A DNA stretch of 64,000 bases, from assembly GCF_021347895.1 (NCBI RefSeq), contig NC_067118.1, positions 13,953,015-14,017,014 on the forward strand, written 5' to 3'. The notes beneath the pieces are model-generated. The model was not told the DNA's origin. It saw only the letters and a list, made by a program, of their open reading frames with translations, and searched no databases. Position 1 is the first letter of the stretch. Each line of letters starts with the position of its first letter. Both the position numbers and the translations under genes were made by a program. Positions 48,060-59,288 of the stretch are shown here, piece after piece. The stretch is from Acanthochromis polyacanthus (lineage: Eukaryota; Chordata; Actinopteri; Pomacentridae).

Positions 48060-48560
48060 CCTGCAGACATGAAGAAGACAGAAAGAACCACATTATTTCA
48101 ACATCACCACAAAAGAGGTAAATATACCACAAAGAGACGCAAAACGTTCACTGAAAGATCAAAATTACCACAAAGACTCAAAGTCAACACACACAAATGG
48201 AAAACAATCACAAAGGAGGCAAAATTACCTCAAAAGACAAAAAAAATTAACACTGAAAGATTCAAAATTACCTGAAACAGACAAAAAATTACCTCAAAAA
48301 GAGACAAAATTACCTCAAACAGACAAAAAATTACCTCAAAAAGACAAAATTACCTCAAAAAGACAAAATTACCTCAAACAGACAAAAAATTACCTCAAAA
48401 AGACAAAATTACCTCAAAAAGACAAAATTACCTCAAACAGACAAAAAATTACCTCAAAAAGACAAAATTACCTCAAAAAGACAAAATTACCTCAAAAAGA
48501 CAAAATTATCTCAAACAGACAGAAAACAAACAAACATAAAAATATGTAAAATCAGCACAA
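48060..48560 (+). repeat. A-rich dispersed array, with 18-20-bp ACCTCAAAAAGACAAAATT units
   Basis: The ACCACAAAAGAGGTAAATAT start is typical of the 21-bp family. From about 48270 to 48520 it becomes a tighter array of ACCTCAAAAAGACAAAATT and ACCTCAAACAGACAAAAAATT units. This shows local re-amplification of the degenerate family. Confidence 0.8.
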
Positions 48561-49329
48561 AAAGAGAAAAGAGTTCTTAATGTTTAGTTTGAAATGAGCG
48601 CTAATCTAGATAATTATTCATTTCACTTATTTTCACTATTTTATGTGACTGCTCTGAATCATGTCTTGGTCGTATCGGTTTTCTATATAAATAAAGTCTT
48701 ATTATTGTTGTTATAAATGAGACGGTGGTGAATTAAACTGACTTGAAGGTGCTGCTTCCAGAGTTTCCTCCTGGAGATGTTCTCAGACGGAGCTCCTTCC
48801 AGCTTCAGGACGGTCTTCAGACTTCACAGGAACTCGTCTGTTGTCACCTGATGGTCGTTAACATGGAGGCGATAACGTTCTCTGGCATCGCCTTAAACTG
48901 CTGCTGCTTCATGAATATTTAACGGGGAGGACAGACGGAGCTCTCACTGACCTTGCAGGTAGAAGCTTGGAGGTGGAAGTGATGGCCGGTAGTCTGACGG
49001 CCTCCTGGAGGATGTGGAGGTGTGAGGCGTCTCAGCGTGTCGGGATGAAGGTCACTGGAAGCCGAAGCGTCTCATTTAAAGCCTTTGTGCTGCTTCCTGT
49101 TCGTCCAAACAGCTGCTTCTCTCTCAACAGTTTACCTCAACAGACCAGAAGATGTTTGTGTTCAGGCCTCCGTCCAACACAACCTGCAGCTTAGTCCCTG
49201 GAAGATCACAGTTTAGACCACAGTTAAATATCTGATAGTTTAAATATGTTAGAGAATAAATATCTGTTAGTTTAAATATCTGTCAGAGAATAAATATCTG
49301 TTATCTGAGCCCTTCTATCGTCCTTGTTG
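48561..49329. other. unique intergenic sequence
   Basis: 48750-49200 is richer in G+C, with a 75-codon open frame (48967-49194) that shows no recognised domain. A TTTAAATATCTG direct repeat lies at 49225-49300. Confidence 0.4.
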
Positions 49330-50420
49330 TCCTAAATATCCAGAACCATCAGAGATCTTCCCTCCACACGTTGTTAGGATGACAGAGAGACAAAATCCCC
49401 ACAAACAGTGTGCAGGATGACACCAAATGATCCAAATCACCACAAAAATGAGTGAATATACCACAGAAAGACACAAAATCACCGCATAAAGAGGTAAATA
49501 TAGCACACAAAGAGACAAAACTTCCAGTGAAAGATGCAAAATTACCACAAACAGGTTTAGGGTGACGCCAAATGATCCTAAAATCAGTACAAAAAATGGA
49601 ACATCACCACAGAAAGACACAGTTTTCTTAACTCTTTATTTTAGCAGGTAAGATCAGCTGAGAACAATTTCTCATTTTCAATGATGACCCAGCATTGTAG
49701 GCCCCAGCAGGAAATAATAACCCCAAAAGTTCCAAAATCAACACAAAAATAGATGAAAATACTAAAGAAATACACAAAATCTCCACAGAAAGATGCAAAA
49801 ATAACCACAAAAAGAGACAAAATGGCAAATAAACACAAAATACACCAGAAAAAGACACAAAATCTCCACAGAAAGATGCAAAATGTACCACAAAGAGACA
49901 AAATCACCCCAAAAGATGCAAAATCAGCACAAAAAGACGCAAAATTACAACAAAAAGACCTAAAATCAGCACAAAAAGACGCAAAATTACAACAAAAAGA
50001 CCTAAAATCAGCACAAAAAGACATAAAATCTCCACTACAAGAAGCAAAATCAGCCCCAACAACATCTGGTTCTTCATCTCCAGCAACTTCATCAATGATC
50101 AGAGAGAGGTGACTCCACATTTATTACTTTTTAATGGACTTTTTCAGAACTTCATCAGTCCAGCAGACAGAACCATGACATTTAGGAGGAGAATCACATC
50201 TGAGTTCTGATAAAAACTGACACTATAATAATTATAAAATGGCCCAAATCACCCCAAAAGACTCAAAGCTACCCTTAAAAATTCAAATGTGCCACAAAAA
50301 CACTCAAAATATCACAAAAAGGATCAAAATTACAACAAAACAGGTAAAACTGTGACAAAAACTCAAATTTGGCACAAAAAACTTGAAAAATTTCCCCAAA
50401 AGAGCCAAAATTAAGTAAGT
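49330..50420 (+). repeat. 21-bp A-rich dispersed repeat with both head modules
   Basis: The degenerate array of AAAATCACCACAAAAA units sharpens at 49915-50030 into tandem 42-bp units (AAAATCAGCACAAAAAGACG, then CAAAATTACAACAAAAAGAC). It is followed by the modules TTCATCTCCAGCAACTTC (50071) and TTATTACTTTTTAATGGACT (about 50120-50140), then a second array at 50230-50400. Phe/Cys/Leu-rich minus frames and Lys-rich plus frames are artefacts. Confidence 0.78.
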
Positions 50421-50480
50421 AAAGTTTATTTATATAGCACCTTTCACAGATAAAAATGACAAAGTGCTTTACAGTCAAAG
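50421..50480 (+). repeat. SINE-like tail fragment
   Basis: AGTTTATTTATATAGCACCT and CAAAGTGCTTTACAG match the widespread fish retroposon tail. No tRNA-like head is present. Confidence 0.55.
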
Positions 50481-50689
50481 AAAAAGTAAATAGGAGATAA
50501 AAATACATAAAAATAAGCTCCTGTGATATAAAGCCACATTCCTCATAAAATCACACATAATGTCACTGTTTGGACAAGTTTGAATAAACTTGGGACAATT
50601 TAGTGTAATTCTGGAAACCTTTGTCATTTACAACAGTTTTTTTTTAGCCATTTCTGAGAAATTCTGAGAACTGTAAGACTATTTTAGTG

Positions 50690-50910
50690 TAGCTGTGGTC
50701 CTTGAAGTCCATAGAGGTGGCTCCACATTTGTCACTTATTAATGGACTCTTTCCATCATTTCTGAGCAGAACCGTGACGTTCAGGAGGAGAAACATCTGA
50801 GTTCTGGGAAAAACTGAAACTAAATAAGTGAAAATAACTGGAAAGTCACCACAAAGAGACCAAATTCCACAAAAAGTCCCAAAATTACCACAAAGAAACA
50901 GGAAATCTGT
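50690..50910 (+). repeat. copy of the AGTCCATAGAGGTGG module
   Basis: TCCTTGAAGTCCATAGAGGT, TTATTAATGGACTCTTTCC and AGGAGGAGAAACATCTGAG match the modules at 61.5 kb and 50.1 kb. A short A-rich array follows to about 50905. Confidence 0.7.
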
Positions 50911-51345
50911 ACAAATGCAGCCAAACTGACTGTTTCTCCAAACTGTGGTTAAAATCTGTAAAATCTGATGTTTTATTGGAGCCAAACCCAGAATGAGCAT
51001 CAACAGCAGCAGAAGTTCAGCAGAAACCAGGAGATATTTTCCATATTTCAGGTCTAAAAATCCTCTCAGGAGCAGCAGAGTGAGTTTTCATCTAAACCTG
51101 ATGTCCAGGAACGTTCCAGGTGGTAGAAATGAGCCTGACTCTGCTGTGAAGACGTTTCCAGATGATTCTAACAGCTGGAATCAAACATGAGAACATGTGT
51201 GGCTTTAAGGCGGCTGATCTTCTACCAGCAGATGTTCTCCTCCAGCTGTTCCTCCACCCAACGTTCACATCCAACAACAGTCTGATGATCAGGTCCATCA
51301 GGTGGTTTGTTCAGCTCTGGAACATCACAAATGTTCTCATCTTCT

Positions 51346-52737
51346 TTATCTGCTCTGTTCCACTCTGACTGAGACCTTCTCTGGTAGAATCTTTACTTCA
51401 CCATCATAAATACAAATGATGGGAAACATCTTCTGAGTGAACGTGTGGTTGAAGGTGTGGATGAGAGTTTCAGTGTCAGCATCAGAGAACGACAGCGTTC
51501 CTCTGGTAAAGTCCAGATTCACTCTGATCCTCTGGAGCTTCTTCTGCACTGAGAGATCAGTGGGGGAAGCTGGAGGTGACCGTGCTAAGTATTTATCTAT
51601 ACAGAACCTTATTCTCCATGATCCAGACCATATGCCTCCCTTCCTCTGGGCAGACTCTTCTACCACACCCAGTGACCAGTCTTTACTGTCTCCAACCTCC
51701 ACATTCCAGCTGTGAGTTCCTGAGTTGAAGCCTTCAGAGCTCAGAACAAAGCAGTAACCAGAAAACCTCTCTGGATTATCAGGAAGCTTCTGATAACCTC
51801 CTCGTCTCACACTGGTCAGATCTTCAGACAGGATGAGTTCTGGATGTGCAGTGTTTGGGTCCAGAATGAGAGGAGTGTAGGAGACCACGTCCTTCATGTT
51901 GTTCCAGATGTTGAAGCTCAGGTTGCCCACATGTTTGGCCTGGTCTATGAGAGCTCCTGAGAGCAGCTGTGGATCCTCCAGCAGGAGGCAGCGCTGGACT
52001 CTTTCCACTGCAGCCTTGTAGTTTAGCAGGAATGAGACGTCTTCAGCTCTCAGCTGCTCCTCTGTGGCTCTGACTGTGTCTGAAAGATCTGCTATCTCTC
52101 TGCTCAGAGCCTCCATCTTCTCCTTCATCCTCCCAGTCTTCTGCTCCTCTTCCTCCCTCAGTGCAGCCATCCTGGCCTCCTCTTCCTCTCTCAGAAACTG
52201 GTGAAGCTTCTCAAACTGCTCCTTGATCTGCCTCTCTGTGTGTCGGGCCTGGACCTTAATGTGTTCTGCTGTTTGATCAAACTCCACTTTAAGTCCTTCA
52301 GAAACCTTCAGCTTCTCCTTTAAGGGCTCCAGAGTTTCCTGAAGGTCCTTCCTGTGTTGTGGAGCTGCTTCATCGATGGGTCTGAACCTGTGGTTGGAGT
52401 GTTTTTCTGAATCTCTGCAGACGAGACACACTGGCTGCTGATGGTCCAGACAGAAGAGTCTGAGTTTCTCAGAGTGGAAACTGCAGAGAGACTCTGAAGA
52501 TCTCTGAGCTCTCTGCTGCCGGAACGACTCACACAGATTCTTTAGAACCAGGTTACGAGGTGGATGTTCTTTAGAAGATCTTCTCTTACAAACTGGACAG
52601 TCGTGTGTTGGTTTCTGCCTCCACCAGGTCTTCAGACATTCTCTACAGAAGCTGTGGCTACACGACAGAAGAACAGGATCTGTGAAGACCTCATGGCAGA
52701 CCGGACAGCAGAGATCCTCCTCTGATCTGGAAGCCAT
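51346..52737 (-). CDS. TRIM-family E3 ubiquitin ligase (zinc-binding protein A33 / TRIM35-like), intact
   Basis: 463 codons in one coding exon. Residues 11-50 form a C3HC4 RING (C11, C14, C26, H28, C31, C34, C47, C50) that should recruit an E2 and ubiquitinate targets. Residues 85-116 form a B-box 2 (C85, H88, C96, H99, C104, C107, H113, H116). About 125-260 is a coiled coil rich in Glu/Lys/Leu for dimerisation. About 285-460 is PRY-SPRY ([54 protein letters not shown]), the substrate-recognition part. I chose the ATG of MASRSEEDL at 52737-52735. The frame's earlier Met lies 15 codons upstream and its codons fall in a 5' UTR intron that ends at a TTTCCAG acceptor. All zinc ligands are present, so it looks functional. 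It is one of a large teleost multigene group; the exact orthologue is not assignable. A possible AATAAA lies at 50977-50972. Confidence 0.93.
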   Translation of the reverse strand: MASRSEEDLCCPVCHEVFTDPVLLSCSHSFCRECLKTWWRQKPTHDCPVCKRRSSKEHPPRNLVLKNLCESFRQQRAQRSSESLCSFHSEKLRLFCLDHQQPVCLVCRDSEKHSNHRFRPIDEAAPQHRKDLQETLEPLKEKLKVSEGLKVEFDQTAEHIKVQARHTERQIKEQFEKLHQFLREEEEARMAALREEEEQKTGRMKEKMEALSREIADLSDTVRATEEQLRAEDVSFLLNYKAAVERVQRCLLLEDPQLLSGALIDQAKHVGNLSFNIWNNMKDVVSYTPLILDPNTAHPELILSEDLTSVRRGGYQKLPDNPERFSGYCFVLSSEGFNSGTHSWNVEVGDSKDWSLGVVEESAQRKGGIWSGSWRIRFCIDKYLARSPPASPTDLSVQKKLQRIRVNLDFTRGTLSFSDADTETLIHTFNHTFTQKMFPIICIYDGEVKILPEKVSVRVEQSR

Positions 52738-52870
52738 TTGTTCTGAGTGAAGCTGGAAACACAGCAGAGTCCAGTGAGTCACTGCGTTCTCTGGAAGCTG
52801 CTGTGACTCTGAGTGGTGTTTGTGCTCAGACTCACCTTCAGTGTTTGTCTGGAAGCAGCAGAGTTGTAGC
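52738..52870 (-). other. 5' UTR of the TRIM gene with an 83-bp intron
   Basis: On the minus strand, CACTGAAG|GTGAGT gives a donor with its exon ending at 52836. CTGTGTTTCCAG|CTTCAC gives an acceptor with its exon restarting at 52752. This leaves 14 nt of UTR before the ATG. The intron is 52835-52753. The position of the transcription start is not evident; TATA-less sequence lies upstream. Confidence 0.55.
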
Positions 52871-53439
52871 TGGACTCAGTCTGAGGACGCTGAAGCTCCG
52901 TCTGATCGTCTCTTTACTCAGGAAGCATCACAAACTGCTTCCTGTTTGTGTGAAGGGTTGTTTCAGGCTTTGACACGTCAGCAGGCAGCAGCAGGTAGTT
53001 ACAAAGGTCTAAGTTCAGCTTTAACACCTCTGCATGAAGGAGGGACTTTAATCAGTAAACAGAGCTCTAAACTGCCCTGAAGTTTCAAGTTAACGGCTGT
53101 TAACGGGACCTTGAAGGCAGCACAGAGACCTAGCAGGAGCTGGAGTGGAGGGTTGATGTCCACCTCCAGGATGGAGAAAGTTCAGCATGTTAACGTGGTT
53201 AATAAACACGATGTGAAATCTTCCTGATCAGGTGATTAGAATGACATCAGGCATTTTATTTCATTTGACACTGGAATAAATTTGTACAAATGTTCTAACA
53301 GCAGCTGACTGTTTCTTGAAAATCTGGTTAAAAGCTCTAAAATTTGGTGTTTCATTTTAGCTAAAGCCCAGAATTACTAGAAAAAGGCAATATTACCTCA
53401 TAAAGAGGTAAATAAACTACAGAAAGAATGAGCCAACCC

Positions 53440-53982
53440 ACTCTCTAAACTGTTGGCTGCTGCTTATCATGGAGCTCTTAGATTTATAACAGCCTGTAGA
53501 CCTTTCACTGCACTTTGTACTCTCTGGTTAACTGGTCATCACTGTCCACGCCCAGACTTCTCCACTGGTATCACTTCATTTACTCGTCCATCCTTGGTCT
53601 GCTGCCCACATATTTGTCCTCTTTCATGTCATGTAAACGCTTCAGTCATCGTCTGTGTTCCCAGGACTTCGTGACTTTCATCGTCCCCTCACATGCTTTT
53701 TCTTCCTCTGCTCCCTCAGCCTGGAACTCACTACAGCAGACTCTGAATCTGACCCACTGACCCCCCTGGAAAACTGCAAACGTTTTTTAAACACGAAGGA
53801 AATCCCATCTTTTAGGACTTGTTCATGCTCTTAGTGTTTCTACATTTAGCTTCACTGCTCGGCGCTTTGCACATTCATTTTAATGTCTATGTTGTGTTTT
53901 TATGACCCTGTTTGTCTGGAACCTAGTGTTATATTGTGTTCTTATATTGTCTATTGTAGGTCCTTTGATGCTGTTTATCAGT
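53440..53982 (+). mobile_element. LINE 3' region, left part (interrupted by a hAT)
   Basis: It carries degraded coding sequence ending SSAPSAWNSLQQTLNL, the 'APxxWNSLP' motif found near the C-terminus of many fish LINE ORF2 proteins. A 3' UTR shared with 27.1-27.48 kb follows. Stops and frameshifts break the coding part. The element resumes after the hAT at 57942-58025, ending TTACCTGTTTAAATAAAGGC. Confidence 0.72.
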
Positions 53983-55133
53983 AACTCAGTCAGAGGCGTC
54001 ACTAGGTTTTAAGAACGGGGGGGGGGGCTTAGCCCCCAGGAGATGCACAGGATGTGAGCGAACGTTTAATTTTACAGCTAACAAAAACTGAGAAATTGCT
54101 TTTCCACATTAAGATTTAGATTTACTCAGAGATACTTTACTGTGTACATGTTTTACACCACAGTGTCCATGACTTTTGCTCACAACACAATAACTCAGAG
54201 CTGTCAACTTGTGACCAGACCTCAGAGTGAGATTTGGTTTGTGCAGGATGCTGATGGGGGGTGTGGGGGTCCTCCCCCAGAAAATGTTGAAAATTAGTGA
54301 TCCTATTTCCTGCATTCTGGTATATTTTATGAGCATTTTGTTAAAATCTTATTATAGAGGGAAAAAACAAAACAAAACATTGAGCTAAAAAAAAAAAGGC
54401 AAAAAAAAAACCTGCAACAGCAGGCAGTATTGAAAATGGTTCTTCATGTAAAATATGGATGAAAGTTCTGTGGCTGGATGAGCTCAACACATTTCAGCAT
54501 TTTCCATAAATATCTGCAGAACTGAAATAACTCCAGCAACCACTTTAACATTTGTCTTGGAGGATTTTAATGAACAACAGCTTCAGTTTGACCACATCAG
54601 CAACTAAACAATAAAAAGTGCTTAAGCACAAACAAAACATCTTTATAACTTAAATTATCTATTCACGGAACAGAATTACAATCAGACACTGAACTCTGTC
54701 CCACAGGAGCAGAGTGACATGGACTAAACCAGGACTAAATGAATGAATAACTTATTAACGAGGCCCAAAATAAATAATAAAGACTGTCAACTCAGAATAA
54801 ATGGCACAATTGTAAACAGGAACAGGAAAAGAACAGGGAAAAATGATTTTTTGTGAGCCATGTTGTACTCCCTGGTGGCCGTTTTTGAAGCCTTGATGAT
54901 CTCTGGGGGGGGGGGTTCCCATTTATTGCATGGCTCCAAACCAGCCATTTTAATGTTCATAATAGAGGAGAGTGTTCCCTCTAGAGCCACAGTGCTCCTG
55001 GTCTTAGTCTTCTTTAATCCAACCAGTGAAAACAGTCATATTAGGTCCAAAACTAGCAAAATTATTTATGTCATATATTTGGCTTATATAGCTCTCTCTT
55101 GGCTATCTCCACTTTCCAATCATTACTCAAATA

Positions 55134-56762
55134 CAGTGCCTTGTGAAAGTATTCGGCCCCCTTGAACTTTTCAACCTTTCACCACATTTCAGGCTTCAAA
55201 CATGAAGATATAAAATTCTAATTTTTTGTCAAGAATCAACAACAATTGGGACACAATCATGAAGTGGAACAAAATTTATTGGATATTTTAAACTTTTTTA
55301 ACAAATAAAAACCTGAAAAGTGGGGCGTCCAATATTATTCGGCCCCCTTTGCATTAATACTTTGTAGCGCCACCTTTTGCTGCAATTACAGCTGCAAGTC
55401 TCTTGGGGTATGTCTCTATCAGTTTTGCACATCCAGAGACTGAAATTCTTGCCCATTCTTCCTTGTAAAACAGCTGGAGCTCAGTGAGGTTGGATGGAGA
55501 GCGTTTGTGAACAGCAGTCTTCAGCTCTGCCCACAGATTCTGGATTGGATTCAGGTCTGGACTTTGACTTGGCCATTCTAACACCTGAATACGTTTATTT
55601 GTGAACCATTCCATTGTAGATTTGGCTTTATGTTTTGGATCATTGTCCTGTTGGAAGATAAATCTCCATCCCAGTCTCAGGTCTTTTGCAGACTCCAACA
55701 GGTTTTCTTCCAGAATGCTCCTGTATTTGGCTCCATTCATCTTCCCATCAATTTGAACCATCTTCCCTGTCCCTGCTGAAGAAAAGCAGGCCCAAACCAT
55801 GAGGCTGCCACCACCATGTTTGACAGTGGGGATGGTGTGTTCAGGGTGATGAGCTGTGTTGCTTTTACGCCAAACATATCATTTTGCATTGTGGCCAAAA
55901 AGTTGGATTTTGGTTTCATCTGACCAGAGCACCTTCTTCCACATGTTTGCTGTGTCTCCCAGGTGGCTTGTGGCAAACTTCAAACCAGACTTTTTATGGA
56001 TATCTTTGAGAAATGGCTTTCTTCTTGCCACTCTTCCATAAAGGCCAGATTTGTGCAGTGTACGACTGATTGTTGTCCTATGGACAGACTCCCACCTCAG
56101 CTGTAGACCTCTGCAGTTCATCCAGAGTGATCATGGGCCTCTTGGCTGCATCTCTGATCAGTCTTCTCCTTGTTGGAGGTGAAAGTTTAGAGGGACGGCC
56201 GGGTCTTGGTAGATCTGCAGTGGTCTGATACTCCTTCCATTTCAATATGATTGCTTGCACAGTGCTCCTTGAGATGTTTAAAGCTTGGGAAATCTTTTTG
56301 TATCCAAATCCGGCTTTAAACTTCTCCACAACAGTATCTGGGACCTGCCTGGTGTGTTCCTTGGTCTTCATGATGCTCTCTGCACTTTAAACAGAACCCT
56401 GAGACTATCACAGAGCAGGTGCATTTATACGGAGACTTGATTACACACAGGTGGATTCTATTTATCATCATCAGTCATTTAGGACAACATTGGATCATTC
56501 AGAGATCCTCACTGAACTTCTGGAGTGAGTTTGCTGCACTGAAAGTAAAGGGGCTGAATAATATTGGACGCCCCACTTTTCAGGTTTTTATTTGATAAAA
56601 AAGTTTAAAATATCCAATAAATTTCATTCCACTTCACGATTGTGTCCCAATTGTTGTTGATTCTTGACAAAAAATTAAAATTTTATATCTTTATGTTTGA
56701 AGCCTGAAATGTGGCGAAAGGTTGAAAAGTTCAAGGGGGCCGAATACTTTCACAAGGAACTG
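55134..56762 (-). mobile_element. Tc1-type transposon with about 210-bp inverted repeats, nested in the hAT
   Basis: TA flanks it at 55132-55133 and 56763-56764. The left arm starts CAGTGCCTTGTGAAAGTATT; the right arm, read inverted, starts CAGTTCCTTGTGAAAGTATT. The arms stay near-identical for about 210 bp (GGGGCGTCCAATATTATTC at their inner ends), with the TATTCGGCCCCC motif repeated at outer and inner positions: an inverted/direct-repeat Tc1 layout. It is complete at both ends, and its transposase reads leftward. Confidence 0.93.
55354..56371 (-). pseudogene. Tc1 transposase pseudogene
   Basis: It starts MKTKEHTRQVPDTVVEKF with the paired-type DNA-binding region (GFGYKKISQALNISRSTVQA, GRPSKLSPPTRRRLIRDAAK). 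At least two frameshifts (near 56110 and between 55880 and 55800) and a stop after GHNAK break it. The catalytic segments remain visible: VLWSDETKIQLFG (first Asp kept), [13 protein letters not shown] (second Asp kept) and SPDLNPIQNLWAEL, where the usual Glu is Gln. It cannot be active. Confidence 0.92.
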
Positions 56763-56985
56763 TAAATAAAAGCTCAAGTTAAATAAGTCTTATATGGTGC
56801 ACCTGGACTGAAATGTTTCATATTTCATATTCATATCAAGTTCCATAAAAATCCAAGACTGTCTGCATCACAAATGACTCTCTCCTGTAAAATCCTTCAG
56901 ACTCACCTTTCCAGTAGAGATTTCTCCCCTCTCACTCTCTCTGCTCCTCTGCCCTGACTCCTACAGGTCAATAGGGGTGGAGTGA

Positions 56986-56991
56986 TTATTA

Positions 56992-57022
<31 letters not shown>

Positions 57023-57041
57023 CATTATTATCATCATTATT
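56986..57041 (+). repeat. ATT microsatellite
   Basis: Interrupted (ATT)n/(ATC)n run inside the hAT element. On the minus strand it appears as an Asn/Asp-rich frame that is not a gene. Confidence 0.9.
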
Positions 57042-57941
57042 CACATAATCATACGTGAATGAGCTCAGCTCCTGTTTCACTGTGTGTGTCTGATGCTGGA
57101 GCTGATGCTCCAGAAGGAAGTCACCCCAAAGATAGTATATGGTTAAAAAAAAAAAAGAGTGCACACCCAACTCTATGAACAACCAGAACCTTCACAGTGC
57201 ATTTCAGACTAACTAGCTAGCTAAGTAGCAGCGTTCTTTTAGAGCTGAAATGTCACTTTTGACCACAGAACAACAAAGTTAAGACGTGCACAGAAATACA
57301 GCAGCATCTCACACTGCCTCCTTTACAGGGGGCTCTGTCCTACAGAGTGAACAAGCCAGGTTTTTATTTGTCAAACAGGGAGCATTTGGTTCATTAATTA
57401 CATGGGACTTTCTGCTGTTAGCTGGAGGGCTGGAGCTAACTTATTGTTACTATCAGCAGTGATGAATACTTACTCTCCTGAAAACATTTCGTATATCCAT
57501 TCTTGTTCACGTTCTCCTCATGCTGCTCTCCTCCGTTCTGTGTGCTCCTCCCGGTAAACACATCCTGGAGGTACCAGCAGCCGAGGTTGGAGGGAAAACG
57601 TGGACTGGATTTCAGTGATGTGGGCGTGCTCCATATGAACAAGTGGAATGGACTGGACAACGACGCACTGACTCGGACTCTCTGCCTTCCACTATGAAGT
57701 GAAGAGAAACTAAGATTTATGATCGTATCTAAGTTAAAAATGACTGGTTATGTGATTATGTATTTAAACTCATATTCTGGTGACATTATATGGAACTTTT
57801 TGGCACTTTTTTGTAAAAAAAAAAACCAAAAACAACTTTTTAAAAAAATAAATTAACAAAATTATTTAGGGGGGGCTTAAGAATATATTAGGGGGGCTGA
57901 AGCCTCCCTAAAATAGGCCTAGTGACGCCACTGAACTCAGT

Positions 57942-58025
57942 GTTGTCTTGTGTTATTTAAGAACAGGTCTCTCCTGGGAATGAGACTTGGTGTCTCAATG
58001 AGATTACCTGTTTAAATAAAGGCTA
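57942..58025 (+). mobile_element. LINE 3' terminus, right part
   Basis: Continuation of the LINE interrupted at 53990: GTTGTCTTGTGTTATTTAAG, GAGACTTGGTGTCTCAATGA and GATTACCTGTTTAAATAAAG. It matches 27360-27460 without a gap once the hAT and one target duplication are set aside. Confidence 0.75.
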
Positions 58026-58029
58026 AATA

Positions 58030-58561
58030 TAAAAAAGAGACAAAACCTCCACTGAAAGATGCAAAATTACCACAAAAGATACAAAATAACCATAGAAAGA
58101 CACATATACACCCCAAAAGTTGCAAAATTACCACAAAAAAGGGCCAAGATCACCACAAAAACAAATGAGTAAACCACAGAAAGACCCAAAATCTGCACTA
58201 AAAGAAGCAAAATGCCCAGAAAGACGCTCAATCATCACAAAAACTCCAAAATTACCACAAAAATCACATAAATTTATCACAACATGGTCCCAAACCACCA
58301 CAAACATGGGTGAATATACCACAAAAAGACCCAAAATCTCCACTAAAAGATGCACAATTACCACGTTGAAATTACCCCAAAAAGGGTCCAAACTACCACA
58401 AAATGACCCCAAATCACCACATAAGGATTAAATATGCCACAAGAAGACACAAAATCTCCACTAAAAGATGCAAAATCACTCCCACAAACCACTGGGTTCT
58501 TCATCTCCAGTAACTTCATCAATGATCAGAGTTCTACCTTCATGCTGGGAGTATTTCCAGA
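58030..58561 (+). repeat. 21-bp A-rich dispersed repeat and head module (left of LTR)
   Basis: A degenerate ACCACAAAAAAGGGCCAAGA-type array (58030-58490) is followed by CTTCATCTCCAGTAACTTCA and TGATCAGAGTTCTACCTTCA, ending TATTTCCAGA. It is the same module order as at 21.1 kb. It is interrupted by a solo LTR and resumes at 59252. Confidence 0.78.
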
Positions 58562-59246
58562 TATTACGTCCTGCCGGTGGCGCTAAGGGGTATGGGGCAG
58601 GAAACAATACAAGAAACCAAGGTGTAAAATGGAAGACTAAAATTGTAACTTTAATAATTAATAAAGTAGGTAATACAACAAAAGGTGTCCCAAAAGGGTA
58701 AATACAAATGATACAAATGATATTTAACAAACAATAAAAGTAACTAATTAAATAACAAAAATAAGGATTTAACTAAGTCAACTAATTTAACTCAAATTTA
58801 GCTTCTTTAACCATATACAACAAAGGCTCAAGAAAACTAAACAAAACAAGTGTCTCAACTGAAATACAAGTCACAAAATAAACAAGGCTAGCCAGGGTGA
58901 TAGAACAAAACGGGGAGACACAGCACAAACGAGGGACTGGGCCAAATGAGCCCAGCCCCCGAGCAGCTGGAAACAGTTCAAATTTAAGGGGCGTGTCAGA
59001 ACCAGGTGGCCACAGATGATTGGCTGAGGGCACAGGTGGAGAAGCCAACCGCAGGACTGAACCGAGGCAAGAACTCAGGGACCAACCAGGACCGGAGGGA
59101 GGAGCCACAACATTTCGCAGGGTCCACAGCGTCACCAATCACACACAAGTCTCCAAGCAGCATATTTGCATACAAAATTAGACAAAGTAAAGCAGAGGAG
59201 CACGAGAGGCGGCGTTACCAACAAGGGCCAAGCTGAGCCCGTAACA
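58562..59246 (-). mobile_element. solo LTR, minus orientation, inserted in the dispersed repeat
   Basis: A 5-bp duplication CCAGA lies at 58557-58561 and 59247-59251. Read on the minus strand it begins TGTTACGGGC and ends ACGTAATA, so the terminal CA has decayed to TA. It is 685 bp with CCAAT-type motifs (GCCAATCATC) and a TTAAATTTG box about one third in. It shares the TGTTACGG start with the LTR at 22869 but otherwise looks like a different family. No internal retroelement genes. Confidence 0.8.
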
Positions 59247-59251
59247 CCAGA

Positions 59252-59288
59252 GTTCCAGGTCCATGAGATCCATAGAGGTGAAAGTAGA
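59252..59288 (+). repeat. dispersed-repeat module between LTR and 33-bp array
   Basis: GTTCCAGGTCCATGAGATCC then CATAGAGGTG. The same phrase recurs on the other side of the array at about 61510-61540 (CATTCCAGGTCCTTGAAGTC), so the array is bracketed by two copies of this module. Confidence 0.65.

Larger units (their letters stand above)
53991..57933. mobile_element. hAT-type DNA transposon (3.9 kb, contains a nested Tc1)
   Basis: The ends CAGAGGCGTCACTAGG and CCTAGTGACGCCACTG are inverted repeats with one mismatch. The 8-bp duplication AACTCAGT lies at 53983-53990 and 57934-57941, which is diagnostic of hAT-like insertion. Subterminal poly-G/poly-C tracts (about 54017-54040 and 57868-57910) also mirror each other. 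No hAT transposase was recognised, so it is probably non-autonomous. Removing the Tc1 leaves about 2.3 kb. Confidence 0.88.

Noticed and set aside
49315..50120. Phe/Cys/Leu-rich frames resembling membrane proteins
   Set aside because: They are reverse readings of the A-rich 21-bp dispersed array; the same artefact appears at 21.3, 58.1, 61.8 and 63.6 kb.
54109..54336. 75-codon frame as hAT transposase
   Set aside because: No BED finger or hAT dimerisation motif; it corresponds to non-coding sequence also found in the remnant at 31.4 kb.
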